Source: JBDUDR01 sp040002845 (GTDB lineage Bacteria > Actinomycetota > Actinomycetes > Propionibacteriales > Nocardioidaceae). Taken from it: DNA of 16,222 nt. Position 1 is the stretch's first letter, and every line of letters begins with the position of its first letter. Both the position numbers and the translations under genes were made by a program. The notes under the pieces were generated by a model that saw only the letters and a program-made list of their open reading frames with translations, was not told the DNA's origin and ran no database searches. Shown in pieces: positions 7,038-13,709 of this stretch. Where the stretch lies: assembly GCA_040002845.1 (NCBI GenBank), contig JBDUDR010000054.1:1-16222 (forward strand). The letters are read 5' to 3'.

Positions 7038-7951
7038 CAGGCGGCCACCGTGTCCGCGGGCCAGCCGCCGACCTTCACAACGCGTCCGTCGGTGGCGACC
7101 AACCGGGCGGCCGCGCCGCGAGCTGTGAGCCAGTCGAGCGCCCGGTGGCCGAGCACGAGGGTGGCCGTGCTGGCGGTGTTGGCGTCGACTGCGGTGTCGG
7201 CCCAGACCGAGGAAGTACGCCAGGGGCCGTCGCCGCACGCGCCGGTACGCGGGTCGATGATGTGGTGCATCGCCTCACCATCGCGATGCCAGCGCCGCAC
7301 GGTAGTCGTGGATGTCGTGAGGCCGCCGCTGGACAGCGTGACCAGCTCCCCACCGCCGCCTTCGCGTTCAGTCACTCTGATCAGCCAGGGCCGGGCGGCG
7401 CCGGCGCTCGCGAGATCGCCGCCGATCTCGACGAGCACGCCACAGCCGTGGCGGCTGGCGATGTCGTCGGCGGCTCGATCGACGGTCCACGCCTTGGCGG
7501 TTGCACCGAGGTCCAAGGACAGGCCGACGGGAACGGTGAGCACGCGCAGGTCAGGGTCGAGTCCTACGGCACGCCATTGGGGCAGCCGGTCGACCCGGAG
7601 ATGCTCGCCGGGCGAGCGGCGGACACGGTCGATATCGGTGTGGTAACCGGCAGCAACCAGGTGATGCCCGACCGTCGGGTCGACTGCGCCATTGCTGTCC
7701 GCAGCCGCCCGCAATGCTGTGCCGACAAGCTCGGTGGCCAGCGGGCTCAGCGGTGTTGGCAGTCCCGCCCGCGCGTTAGCCAGCGAAATCTCGGAATCGT
7801 TGCGGAACCTGCTGGAGGCCAGCTCGACCCGGTGCATCAGCTCCGCCAGACCAGCGGACGCTGCGTCGATCGCATCGTCGCGATCGACGGTGACACGCAC
7901 TGTGCAGCTCCAGGCCCGCCAGGTGGCGGGCCTCTGATGCCGGTCGGGCAT
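7037..7951 (-). CDS. apbE: FAD:protein FMN transferase ApbE
   Basis: This 304-residue enzyme is of the family that uses FAD and Mg2+ to attach FMN covalently to Thr/Ser of target flavoproteins. Recognisable ApbE motifs are DPTVGHHLVAAGY, LDLGATAKAWTVDRAA, EIGGDL, HHIIDPRTG and a C-terminal VDANTASTATLVLG metal/nucleotide segment. No lipobox or clear signal peptide is visible. The ATG at 7951 was chosen because the alignable fold begins with WRAWSCTVRVTV a few residues later; an in-frame GTG at 8008 would add 19 unlikely residues. A 9-bp hairpin overlaps codons 7-13. It is first gene of the redox operon and shares a base with the next gene. Its expected FMN-accepting partner is not visible in the window. 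Confidence 0.88.
   Translation of the reverse strand: MPDRHQRPATWRAWSCTVRVTVDRDDAIDAASAGLAELMHRVELASSRFRNDSEISLANARAGLPTPLSPLATELVGTALRAAADSNGAVDPTVGHHLVAAGYHTDIDRVRRSPGEHLRVDRLPQWRAVGLDPDLRVLTVPVGLSLDLGATAKAWTVDRAADDIASRHGCGVLVEIGGDLASAGAARPWLIRVTEREGGGGELVTLSSGGLTTSTTTVRRWHRDGEAMHHIIDPRTGACGDGPWRTSSVWADTAVDANTASTATLVLGHRALDWLTARGAAARLVATDGRVVKVGGWPADTVAA
7912..7933. promoter_or_regulatory. GC-rich hairpin at the 5' end of apbE
   Basis: AGGCCCGCC and GGCGGGCCT form a perfect 9-bp stem around a 4-base loop inside codons 7-13 of apbE counted from ATG 7951. A stem this stable close to the start could damp translation, or suggest that the start lies elsewhere. The base pairing is seen; any effect is inference. 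Confidence 0.35.
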
Positions 7952-8001
7952 CGCAAAATGCGACGTTCCGGTAGTCGGCCGGGTCAGCCGACAGCATGAC
8001 C

Positions 8002-8016
8002 GCCACACTTTGTGGC
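8002..8016. promoter_or_regulatory. Small palindrome upstream of apbE
   Basis: GCCACA-CTT-TGTGGC is a perfect 6-bp inverted repeat 51 bp upstream of the chosen apbE start, in the region that should carry the operon promoter. It could be an operator. No clear -10/-35 pair was recognised near it. Confidence 0.25.
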
Positions 8017-8170
8017 AGAGCCAGCCCCTGCAAACCCCGCCGGCACCCTCAGCGAGCGTTGGCGTGGCACGAGAGGCGCCATTTTGGGACAGCCCCCATG
8101 ACCCAGTGATCGACCCGGGACCAGGGCGGTGTTTGGAAATGTTCGGGATTCCTGTGGTGCATAGCCGTGG

Positions 8171-8557
8171 GTGGCAATGTCGCGCTGCCGCCGTCCCCCG
8201 TCCTCCCGCCTGGCCGGGGCGTCCGGCACCAACGGAGTATGTTTCGTCCTCACCTCCGACAGCCCGCCGTACACCTGCGGCACCTTCCCCAGCACGCTCT
8301 ACTTCACGGTCACCGGCACGATCCTCAACGACGGTGTCATCCCGTCGGACTGCAACCTGAGCCGCGCCGACGCCTCCACCGTTTCACTCACCTGCAGCAA
8401 CAGATCCCCGAGCCAGCGGTGGGTGGAGACGATCGGTTGTGGCGAAGACCGGAGATCCGAGATCGTCAATGGCAACACAGTCACCGGGAACGGCACGTCC
8501 ACCGCACGGTGCACGCATTACGCGTACAACTTCTCTAGTTTCACCGTGCTCCAGTAG
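8171..8557 (+). CDS. Cysteine-rich, secreted-looking hypothetical protein, possibly missing its signal peptide
   Basis: Not a family I recognise. The 128-residue frame has strong third-position G/C bias from about codon 14 to the end, so it is or was coding. The body is rich in Thr, Ser and Asn with cysteines at 24, 36, 61, 75, 90 and 114, which could form three disulphides as in small exported proteins. The first 15 residues (MAMSRCRRPPSSRLA) are basic but lack a hydrophobic core, and an in-frame TAG lies at 8162-8164, so no signal peptide can be added in this frame. Either the N-terminus has been lost by mutation or the protein is non-classical. A hairpin terminator follows at 8581. Confidence 0.55.
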   Translation: MAMSRCRRPPSSRLAGASGTNGVCFVLTSDSPPYTCGTFPSTLYFTVTGTILNDGVIPSDCNLSRADASTVSLTCSNRSPSQRWVETIGCGEDRRSEIVNGNTVTGNGTSTARCTHYAYNFSSFTVLQ

Positions 8558-8580
8558 CGTCGTGTCGGGCTCAAGCACCT

Positions 8581-8620
8581 GACAGAGCCCGTTGAACCGG
8601 GCTGTGTCATGTTTGTCTTG
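8581..8620 (+). terminator. Rho-independent-like terminator
   Basis: GACAGAGCCCG at 8581-8591 pairs with CGGGCTGTGTC at 8598-8608 with a single mismatch around a 6-base loop. The T-rich ATGTTTGTCTTG follows. It separates the cysteine-rich small gene from the oxidase, so the oxidase probably has its own transcription control or depends on readthrough. Confidence 0.6.
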
Positions 8621-8640
8621 TAAACCTTGGAGGGGGGGTC

Positions 8641-10341
8641 ATGTTCAGGAAAGACATCAGCCGGTGCATGGACGGCAAACTTTCGGCCGGCCTGGTGGCC
8701 TTGCTGGCTGTTCTTTCTTCCGTCGTTCTGGCGGCGGGGTCGCCGGCATCATCGGCCCCGAGGAGTGCTACGACCACCAGCGTGCACTACGTGTGTCATG
8801 GCTTGGAGCCCGACGCCGACTACCCAGAGGAAGCCAGGGCGCTCGGGGCCGGGCACGCATGCGAGCACCTGCATGAAAGGTACGCGGCCAGGAACCTGAC
8901 GGCTGCCATGCGGGCAGGGGCCGCTCGGGCTTTCAAGCACTCCTACGAGCAGGCAGAGGCGGCCCTGGCTACCACCGATCCCGCTGTCATCGGCAGCTGG
9001 AGCGCAGCCATAAATCCCGGCACCAAGACAGTCGGGATCAGCGCGGTACTTCTTCACACCGGCAAGGTGTTGCTGTTCGGCGGCAAGTACAAGTCCACCG
9101 ACAGGAACACCGCGGCATACGTCTACAACCCCGTGACAGGGACTGGACACGAGGTGCCCGCACCCGCCCCGGTGTTCTGTGGCAGCGTGACGCAGCTGAG
9201 CGACGGCAGAGTGCTGACTGCCGGAGGCGCGGACCCTATCCCCAAAGGAATCGTGGACGTTTGGCTGTTCGACCCCATCTCCGAACAGTGGACTCGCCAG
9301 CCCGATACGCCGCTCGGTCGCTACTACCCCACCTCGACGAGACTTGCGGACGGTCGCATCGTGATCACCGCCGGCAGTGAGCTGAATGGGTCGACACCGA
9401 ACCCCACTGTTGAGCTGTTCACCCCACCGGATGCCGGACATACTGTGGGAACGCTGCGGGTCGTAGGCCCCAACCACGTGACCGGCATCTACCCACGGCA
9501 GTGGGTCATGCCGGACGGCAAGATGCTGCAGGTCACGGGCCTCAGGTCGTTCGTGCTGAACCCTGCAACGTGGAGCTGGACGACACTGAAGAAGCTGCCG
9601 GGAGGCAACAGCGCCGGCTCGGCCGGTCTCATGCTTCCGGCCGGGCCCAGCGGATCCTCTCAGGTGATGATGATCGGCGGCCTGAAGAACGGCGCCGCCA
9701 CGGCGAGCACTGAGCAGTACGACTACAGCAACCCGGTGGCGGGCTGGTCGTTCGGCCCCCCGATGCCGACCCCCCGTGCACACATGAATGTGGTCCAGCT
9801 GCCGGACCGGTCGGCGATCGCAGTTGGCGGTAACAGCTCTGGCTTGTACGACGCGGGCCAGCTGCAAACCATGGCGTACGACCCCAGCACCGACACCTGG
9901 ACCAACATGGCTGTCCAGACGATCCGGCGCGCCTATCACTCCACGGCGATCCTGCTGCCGGACGGGCGGATCATGTCCGCTGGAGACGGCGGTGCCGGAG
10001 GAGGTCGGCAGAAGATCGACTTCTACTCGCCCCCGTACCTGTTCAAGGGTCCTCGCCCCGTGATCGACTCGGCGCCGGCGCAGGTGAACTACGGTTCGAC
10101 CTTTTCTATCGGCACATCCGGGCCAGCGTCCACCCAAGCGGTCTTGATGGCGCCTGCGGCGACGACACATGCGAACGAAATGAACGCTCGACACGTCGAG
10201 CTCGCTGTCACACCCAGCGGTGGCGGATTCACAGCCACGGCGCCGACAGCGGAAGTCGCCCCACCCGGCTACTACATGCTCTTCGTACTCACCGCTGACG
10301 GCATTCCATCGGTCGCCCGCTGGGTGCACGTCGGCCCCTGA
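8641..10341 (+). CDS. Secreted copper-radical oxidase (galactose/glyoxal oxidase family)
   Basis: This 566-residue exported enzyme should oxidise a primary alcohol or aldehyde with O2, producing H2O2. Residues 1-39 form a signal peptide (charged start, long hydrophobic core, SSA-P cleavage region). A Kelch-type beta-propeller spans roughly 120-470 and a DUF1929 beta-sandwich follows to the end. By alignment to Fusarium galactose oxidase the active site is complete: Cys180 and Tyr229 for the thioether cross-link, axial Tyr432 and His433 in RRAYHST, and His510 in TTHANEMN. The cysteine-linked tyrosyl radical cofactor is therefore expected. Streptomyces GlxA is a relative, acting in glycan deposition at hyphal tips. 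The ATG has a strong GGAGGGGGG just upstream. A propeptide-like helical stretch with two cysteines (about 48-110) precedes the propeller. Confidence 0.9.
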   Translation: MFRKDISRCMDGKLSAGLVALLAVLSSVVLAAGSPASSAPRSATTTSVHYVCHGLEPDADYPEEARALGAGHACEHLHERYAARNLTAAMRAGAARAFKHSYEQAEAALATTDPAVIGSWSAAINPGTKTVGISAVLLHTGKVLLFGGKYKSTDRNTAAYVYNPVTGTGHEVPAPAPVFCGSVTQLSDGRVLTAGGADPIPKGIVDVWLFDPISEQWTRQPDTPLGRYYPTSTRLADGRIVITAGSELNGSTPNPTVELFTPPDAGHTVGTLRVVGPNHVTGIYPRQWVMPDGKMLQVTGLRSFVLNPATWSWTTLKKLPGGNSAGSAGLMLPAGPSGSSQVMMIGGLKNGAATASTEQYDYSNPVAGWSFGPPMPTPRAHMNVVQLPDRSAIAVGGNSSGLYDAGQLQTMAYDPSTDTWTNMAVQTIRRAYHSTAILLPDGRIMSAGDGGAGGGRQKIDFYSPPYLFKGPRPVIDSAPAQVNYGSTFSIGTSGPASTQAVLMAPAATTHANEMNARHVELAVTPSGGGFTATAPTAEVAPPGYYMLFVLTADGIPSVARWVHVGP

Positions 10342-10353
10342 CATCGCGGGGCA

Positions 10354-10520
10354 CTATCTGCTGATGCGGGTCATGTCGGCGTAGCGGTCGCCCACGGGTG
10401 GCGGGATCGCGTCGAGGCGTGCCAACTGGTCTGCGGTCAGCTCGGGCGCGACGCGCCCGCGTTCTCTTCCAGGCGTGAGACCCGCTTGGTCCCGGGGATC
10501 GGTGCGATGTCGTCGCCGCC
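10354..10520 (-). pseudogene. Aldo/keto reductase, C-terminal remnant
   Basis: On the minus strand the DNA reads GDDIAPIPGTKRVSRLEENAG, then after a one-base deletion near 10450 continues VAPELTADQLARLDAI to the TAG at 10354. This is the typical C-terminal end of an NADP-dependent aldo/keto reductase (IPGT cofactor-phosphate loop, LEEN, LTADQLARLD). The barrel and catalytic Asp-Tyr-Lys-His part is absent, so the gene is dead. Its upstream edge abuts a regulator fragment. Confidence 0.75.
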
Positions 10521-10654
10521 GATGCCAGGGCTGGTGGTACGAGCGGGCGCGCTCGTCGTCGAACGCCTGCACCGCCGTCTGCGTCCCCCAGATGGGCGAC
10601 CAGGCGAAACGCACCGCCAGCAAATCGTCGGGCGCCCAGCGCGAACAACGTCAA
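10521..10654 (-). pseudogene. ArsR-type regulator, N-terminal remnant (DUF5937-like)
   Basis: From TTG at 10654 the minus strand reads MTLFALGA, then after a one-base slip DDLLAVRFAWSPIWGTQTAV and onwards to SYHQPW. This resembles the N-terminal region of actinobacterial ArsR-family winged-helix regulators with a DUF5937 domain (xADLxxxRFAxSPLWE, then YHxPWL). The DNA-binding domain is missing and the reading passes straight into the aldo/keto reductase remnant. The family assignment is from memory of the motif and is moderately sure. Confidence 0.55.
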
Positions 10655-10818
10655 GGCAAGGAAGATACGCCCAGGGGCGAATCAATTGCGGCAGCCCGTC
10701 CGCCGCCTTCTACTGGACTGCCTGCCGGGGCAAGCGAGCAGGCGCGGCGGGTGATAATTCTCGACGCCAACTTGGTGGCCGGGGCAGACGGGATGATGGC
10801 CGGTTCGAGGTCATGGTC

Positions 10819-10983
10819 GTGACCGAGGATGCCCAGAAGCACATCATCGCGCCGAGTCCCGCATCGATAACCGCTCTCATTGCTCTGACACAAGCAGACA
10901 CCGGCCTGGTATGGGATCCCTCCGACCGCAGGCTGATTGCCGCCAACGTCGTCGGCACGATGCCGTGGACCGAGCATGCCTAG
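10819..10983 (+). CDS. Conserved small hypothetical protein, 54 residues
   Basis: GTG at 10819 follows a CGAGG eight bases upstream and opens a 54-residue frame with coding-like content: IIAPSPASITALIALTQADT, then LVWDPSDRRLIAANVVG and MPWTEHA at the end. The WDPxDRxLIAAN pattern resembles small uncharacterised actinobacterial proteins. No transmembrane segment or catalytic motif is seen. ATG 10813 is an alternative start with too short a spacing. Genes on both sides are unrelated. Confidence 0.5.
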   Translation: MTEDAQKHIIAPSPASITALIALTQADTGLVWDPSDRRLIAANVVGTMPWTEHA

Positions 10984-11261
10984 CGACGGATGAGACGGTC
11001 GCCGCCTGGCGCGTGAGGGGGCGGACACGCTCGACGGGCTTGTCAGCCTGGCTCGCAGGCCTGTGCGCTCGGTATGCTCCCGAGACGCCCCTAACTGCCA
11101 ATCTCGCGCACCGTCGTTCTGTACCCGCGATCGCCGTGGCCCGACGATCGCAGCGTGGGCAAGTGGGCAACTGGAGCGACTGGCAAGGGGAATGCAGCTT
11201 CGTTCTCCTCGACGCTTGGCTGTTCTTGTGGCTGGCAGCAATCGAGGAGGAAGGCAGGGCC

Positions 11262-12104
11262 GTGGAGAATCAAGAGGGAGTTGCCGATAAGGCTCCACCG
11301 CCGGAATGGTCGAGCGCCGAGGCTGGCCTGCCTCCGGCTCAGCTCGTCGTTGCGGCAAGCGCAGGAATCGCGTGTTTGGGGGCAGGAGCTGTTGCCACGT
11401 TCGTCACCTCGAACGGGGCCGGTAGTGCAACTCTCATTGGAGCCGGCTTAGGCCTCGTCGTAGTCGCCTTTCTTGGCAACCGAGTTGAGTTTCTCAAGTT
11501 CGGGGGGGTTGAGGCGCACCTCCAAGTTGCAACACAGCTGTATCGTAGCGCGCAAGATCTCGAGGCCCGGGGACACAGCGAGGCAGCCGAGGAGCTCCGT
11601 GCCCAGGCCGATCGCCTACTTCTGCAATCGGCACCTGCCGCGCGAGCCTATGAGGAAATACGACGGACAGAACCTGCGGGTGTCGGACGAATGGCGCGCC
11701 TCTATGAGACGGTCCACAAGGCAGAGCAGTACTCGCGTGACGAGAAGCCAAGCGCAGATGAGGTCAGGTCCCTGTTCCTCAAGGGTGAAGAAGGCGACCG
11801 AATCTTCGCCATTGTTTTGATGCGGGAAGACCCGAACGTTGCTGACGTTGGAGCGATACTTGACGCGATTGCAAACTCAAGATCGGCCTTTGAGCAGTAT
11901 CAAGCATTAGCGGCAGCCGAGCGAGTCCTACCCAAACTTGACCCTAAGTCGCGGGGACTTCTTGAGAACGCACTTCTGAATCAAACCGGGCCAGGCGGCT
12001 ACATCACGCCGACGACAGACCGGTGGACAGCCGCGCAGCGGATGCTGGCGGTTCTTCGGGGAACGCACTCCGGAACTGAAGAGCGAGCGCCTTCGACGCC
12101 ATAA
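11262..12104 (+). CDS. Two-helix membrane protein with alpha-helical cytosolic region
   Basis: This uncharacterised 280-residue protein has two transmembrane helices at about 27-48 and 56-71, separated by a short glycine-rich turn. After them comes FGGVEAHLQ and a long, charged, helical part: a predicted coiled region around 85-135 and a second helical domain near 165-250 with conserved-looking SRSAFEQY at 206-213. The SRSAFEQY(H/Q)AL block occurs, as I recall, in uncharacterised actinobacterial membrane proteins; no enzyme motif is visible. The GTG at 11262 has GGAGGAAGG about eight bases upstream, so the longer frame from 10911 is rejected. Codon use is less G/C-biased than in its neighbours, which suggests transfer. 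A role as a membrane-tethered sensor or scaffold is speculation. Confidence 0.75.
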   Translation: MENQEGVADKAPPPEWSSAEAGLPPAQLVVAASAGIACLGAGAVATFVTSNGAGSATLIGAGLGLVVVAFLGNRVEFLKFGGVEAHLQVATQLYRSAQDLEARGHSEAAEELRAQADRLLLQSAPAARAYEEIRRTEPAGVGRMARLYETVHKAEQYSRDEKPSADEVRSLFLKGEEGDRIFAIVLMREDPNVADVGAILDAIANSRSAFEQYQALAAAERVLPKLDPKSRGLLENALLNQTGPGGYITPTTDRWTAAQRMLAVLRGTHSGTEERAPSTP

Positions 12105-12377
12105 TTGCCGTTCTGGGCGCCTTGACGCACACAGGGCGTGGGAGGAATAGTCAATAGCGTCTTCGATGCCTACCCATCGCCGGAGTGCGCTTATTGTCGG
12201 CAGGCACGATCCGACCGTGGTTGCGGGTTGTGACACGGTAGCGAGGGCTGCACGTATGTCGGTGAAGAAGCCGCCTACCTGGGAACGCACAGGACGCCTG
12301 GGCGACCTTGCGCCGGTGGCGCGTGGAGAGTTAGATGAGCGCCACTTCCGTCTTCCGCTCCCCGACAGGAGATTGCG

Positions 12378-12557
12378 ATGTTCGCGATCCTCGCCGCAGT
12401 CATCTTCGCCTTGTCGCTCATCTTGGACTGGGCCGACGCCAAGGTCAGCGACGCGTTCACCCCACAGACCCTGCTGACCGCGGGTCTGCTCTCCATCGCA
12501 CTGCACCTGGCCGGCATCGGCACGTCCACCAGCTGGCTCGGTCGCCGGAGGCGGTAG
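12378..12557 (+). CDS. Small membrane protein, 59 residues
   Basis: ATG 12378 with AGGAGA (12367-12372) in good position opens MFAILAAVIFALSLILDWAD, a hydrophobic helix, then FTPQTLLTAGLLSIALHLAG, a second helix, and ends in a basic LGRRRR tail. Two helices linked by a short acidic loop with a positively charged end suggest both termini in the cytoplasm or a hairpin in the membrane. Similar short proteins starting MFAILAAV are familiar in actinobacterial genomes without known function. Codon third positions are strongly G/C, supporting a real gene despite its small size. Confidence 0.75.
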   Translation: MFAILAAVIFALSLILDWADAKVSDAFTPQTLLTAGLLSIALHLAGIGTSTSWLGRRRR

Positions 12558-12858
12558 CCGATTGGTGCGCCGGGAGCCGGTGCGCAGGGGATGAGCACGG
12601 AACAGACTTGTCCATTTGGCTCGCGCGCTCGCGCTGAACCGACGACCGCCCATTCGGCACGAGCGTGCGGACAGCGGCAGGTGAGGAATCACGCCGAGGT
12701 ACGCCGCGACATCGGACGCACGCTTCCGACGCGTTGCTCGGGATGGCCGACATGTCAGGGGTGCGTGATCGTGATGGCCAGGCCACAAGCGTCGACAGGG
12801 GTCCGAGCGGGCGCGAGAATTGCGCCATACCGCGGGTGTGGGCAAAGGAGTGACCGCC
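12558..12858. other. Intergenic region with no recognised gene
   Basis: About 300 bp without a convincing coding frame on either strand; open frames here lack third-position bias and ribosome binding sites. AAAGGAG near the right edge (12844-12850) is the ribosome binding site of the broken gene that follows. No hairpin or repeat stands out. Confidence 0.5.
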
Positions 12859-13464
12859 GTGGACAGTATCGTCGGGATTGTCATTGGCTTCGCCCTTACC
12901 ACGGTCGTTGGGGGGCTGGTGGGCATCGCGCTTGCAGGCGCGCTCTTGGGCCAAGCAGAACGATGTACGTCTCCAGGAACAGGACAGAGAACGAGCCGGC
13001 GCGGCATGTCAGGACCTGATGTCCCTCCTGGATCGCCGGCTCTATCGAATGCAGCGTCTGCTTTGGGTGGCGACCGCGGCCCCGGATGAATCTACGGATG
13101 ACGACGAGCTCCAGCGGCGGCGGAAGGAGTACGTCGAGGTCCTGTTCTCCTGGAATGACCGCCTAAACACGAATCTGTCGTTGGTCGGCAGCTACTTCGG
13201 CGACGAAGCGAGGGCCTACCTCGACGGAATGTATGAAGACTTCAAGCGTGTGGGGCAGCAGGTCGAGGCTGTTGTGCGTGCTGCTCGAGCAGGCGAGGAA
13301 ACCTCGCACATCGCAAGTCAGCTCGCGACGGAGTTTGAAGGCTGCATTTCGGCTCCCTCAACGATAATGTCTACCAGTTCGGTCTCATGCTCATGGGCCA
13401 GCTGCGTGAGGATCGAGTGGGTCGATGCGCACCCAACACCTCCACTCCCAGGCCGACGCACTGA
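12859..13464 (+). pseudogene. Membrane-anchored helical protein broken by two compensating frameshifts
   Basis: GTG 12859, eight bases after AAGGAG, opens an N-terminal membrane helix (MDSIVGIVIGFALTTVVGG). The family sequence then continues one frame over from about 12925 with RSWAKQNDVRLQ, LDRRLYRMQRLLW and SWNDRLNTNLSLVGSYFGD to about 13345. It then returns to the first frame with GSLNDNVYQFGLMLMGQL and stops at 13464. LDRRLYRM is a recurring motif of uncharacterised one-helix proteins about 200 residues long. Reassembled, this copy would be about 201 residues, the net frame being restored. Each segment alone is coding-like; the complete product cannot be made without two frame changes. 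Sequencing error is possible. Confidence 0.7.
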
Positions 13465-13709
13465 CAGTCTGATGATGGTGCGCAGGATCCCTGATGAGCA
13501 GTGGCAACACGACTGACGCGTCGTCTAGCCGGGTTGTGGGGCGCACTGGAGTAGCCCGATGTCAGGTCGCTCTCGCTTAGGCTTCCGTGACGGTACGTGA
13601 CGATGAGTGGTGCCGCGTTGCCTGAGCCACCAAAGTGCATGAGCTCCGGAGGTAAGGGGTTCGGGGCCACTTGCGCTTGCCGGAGCGTCGCACACAAGCA
13701 GGGCATTAG

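Noticed and set aside
8749..10344. 531-codon minus-strand frame
   Set aside because: Shadow of the copper-radical oxidase, which has all catalytic residues on the plus strand.
11040..11078. TTGTCA and TATGCT as a promoter for the two-helix membrane gene
   Set aside because: The spacing is 27 bp, far from the usual 16-18.
10651..11358. 235-codon minus-strand frame
   Set aside because: No third-position bias or recognisable motifs; overlaps the better-supported 54-residue gene and start of the two-helix membrane protein.
13371..13706. Minus-strand 111-codon frame with a natural-looking MHFGGSGNAAPLIV stretch
   Set aside because: No family recognised, overlaps the broken membrane-anchor gene, and bias is not sustained; could be an old fragment but cannot be supported.
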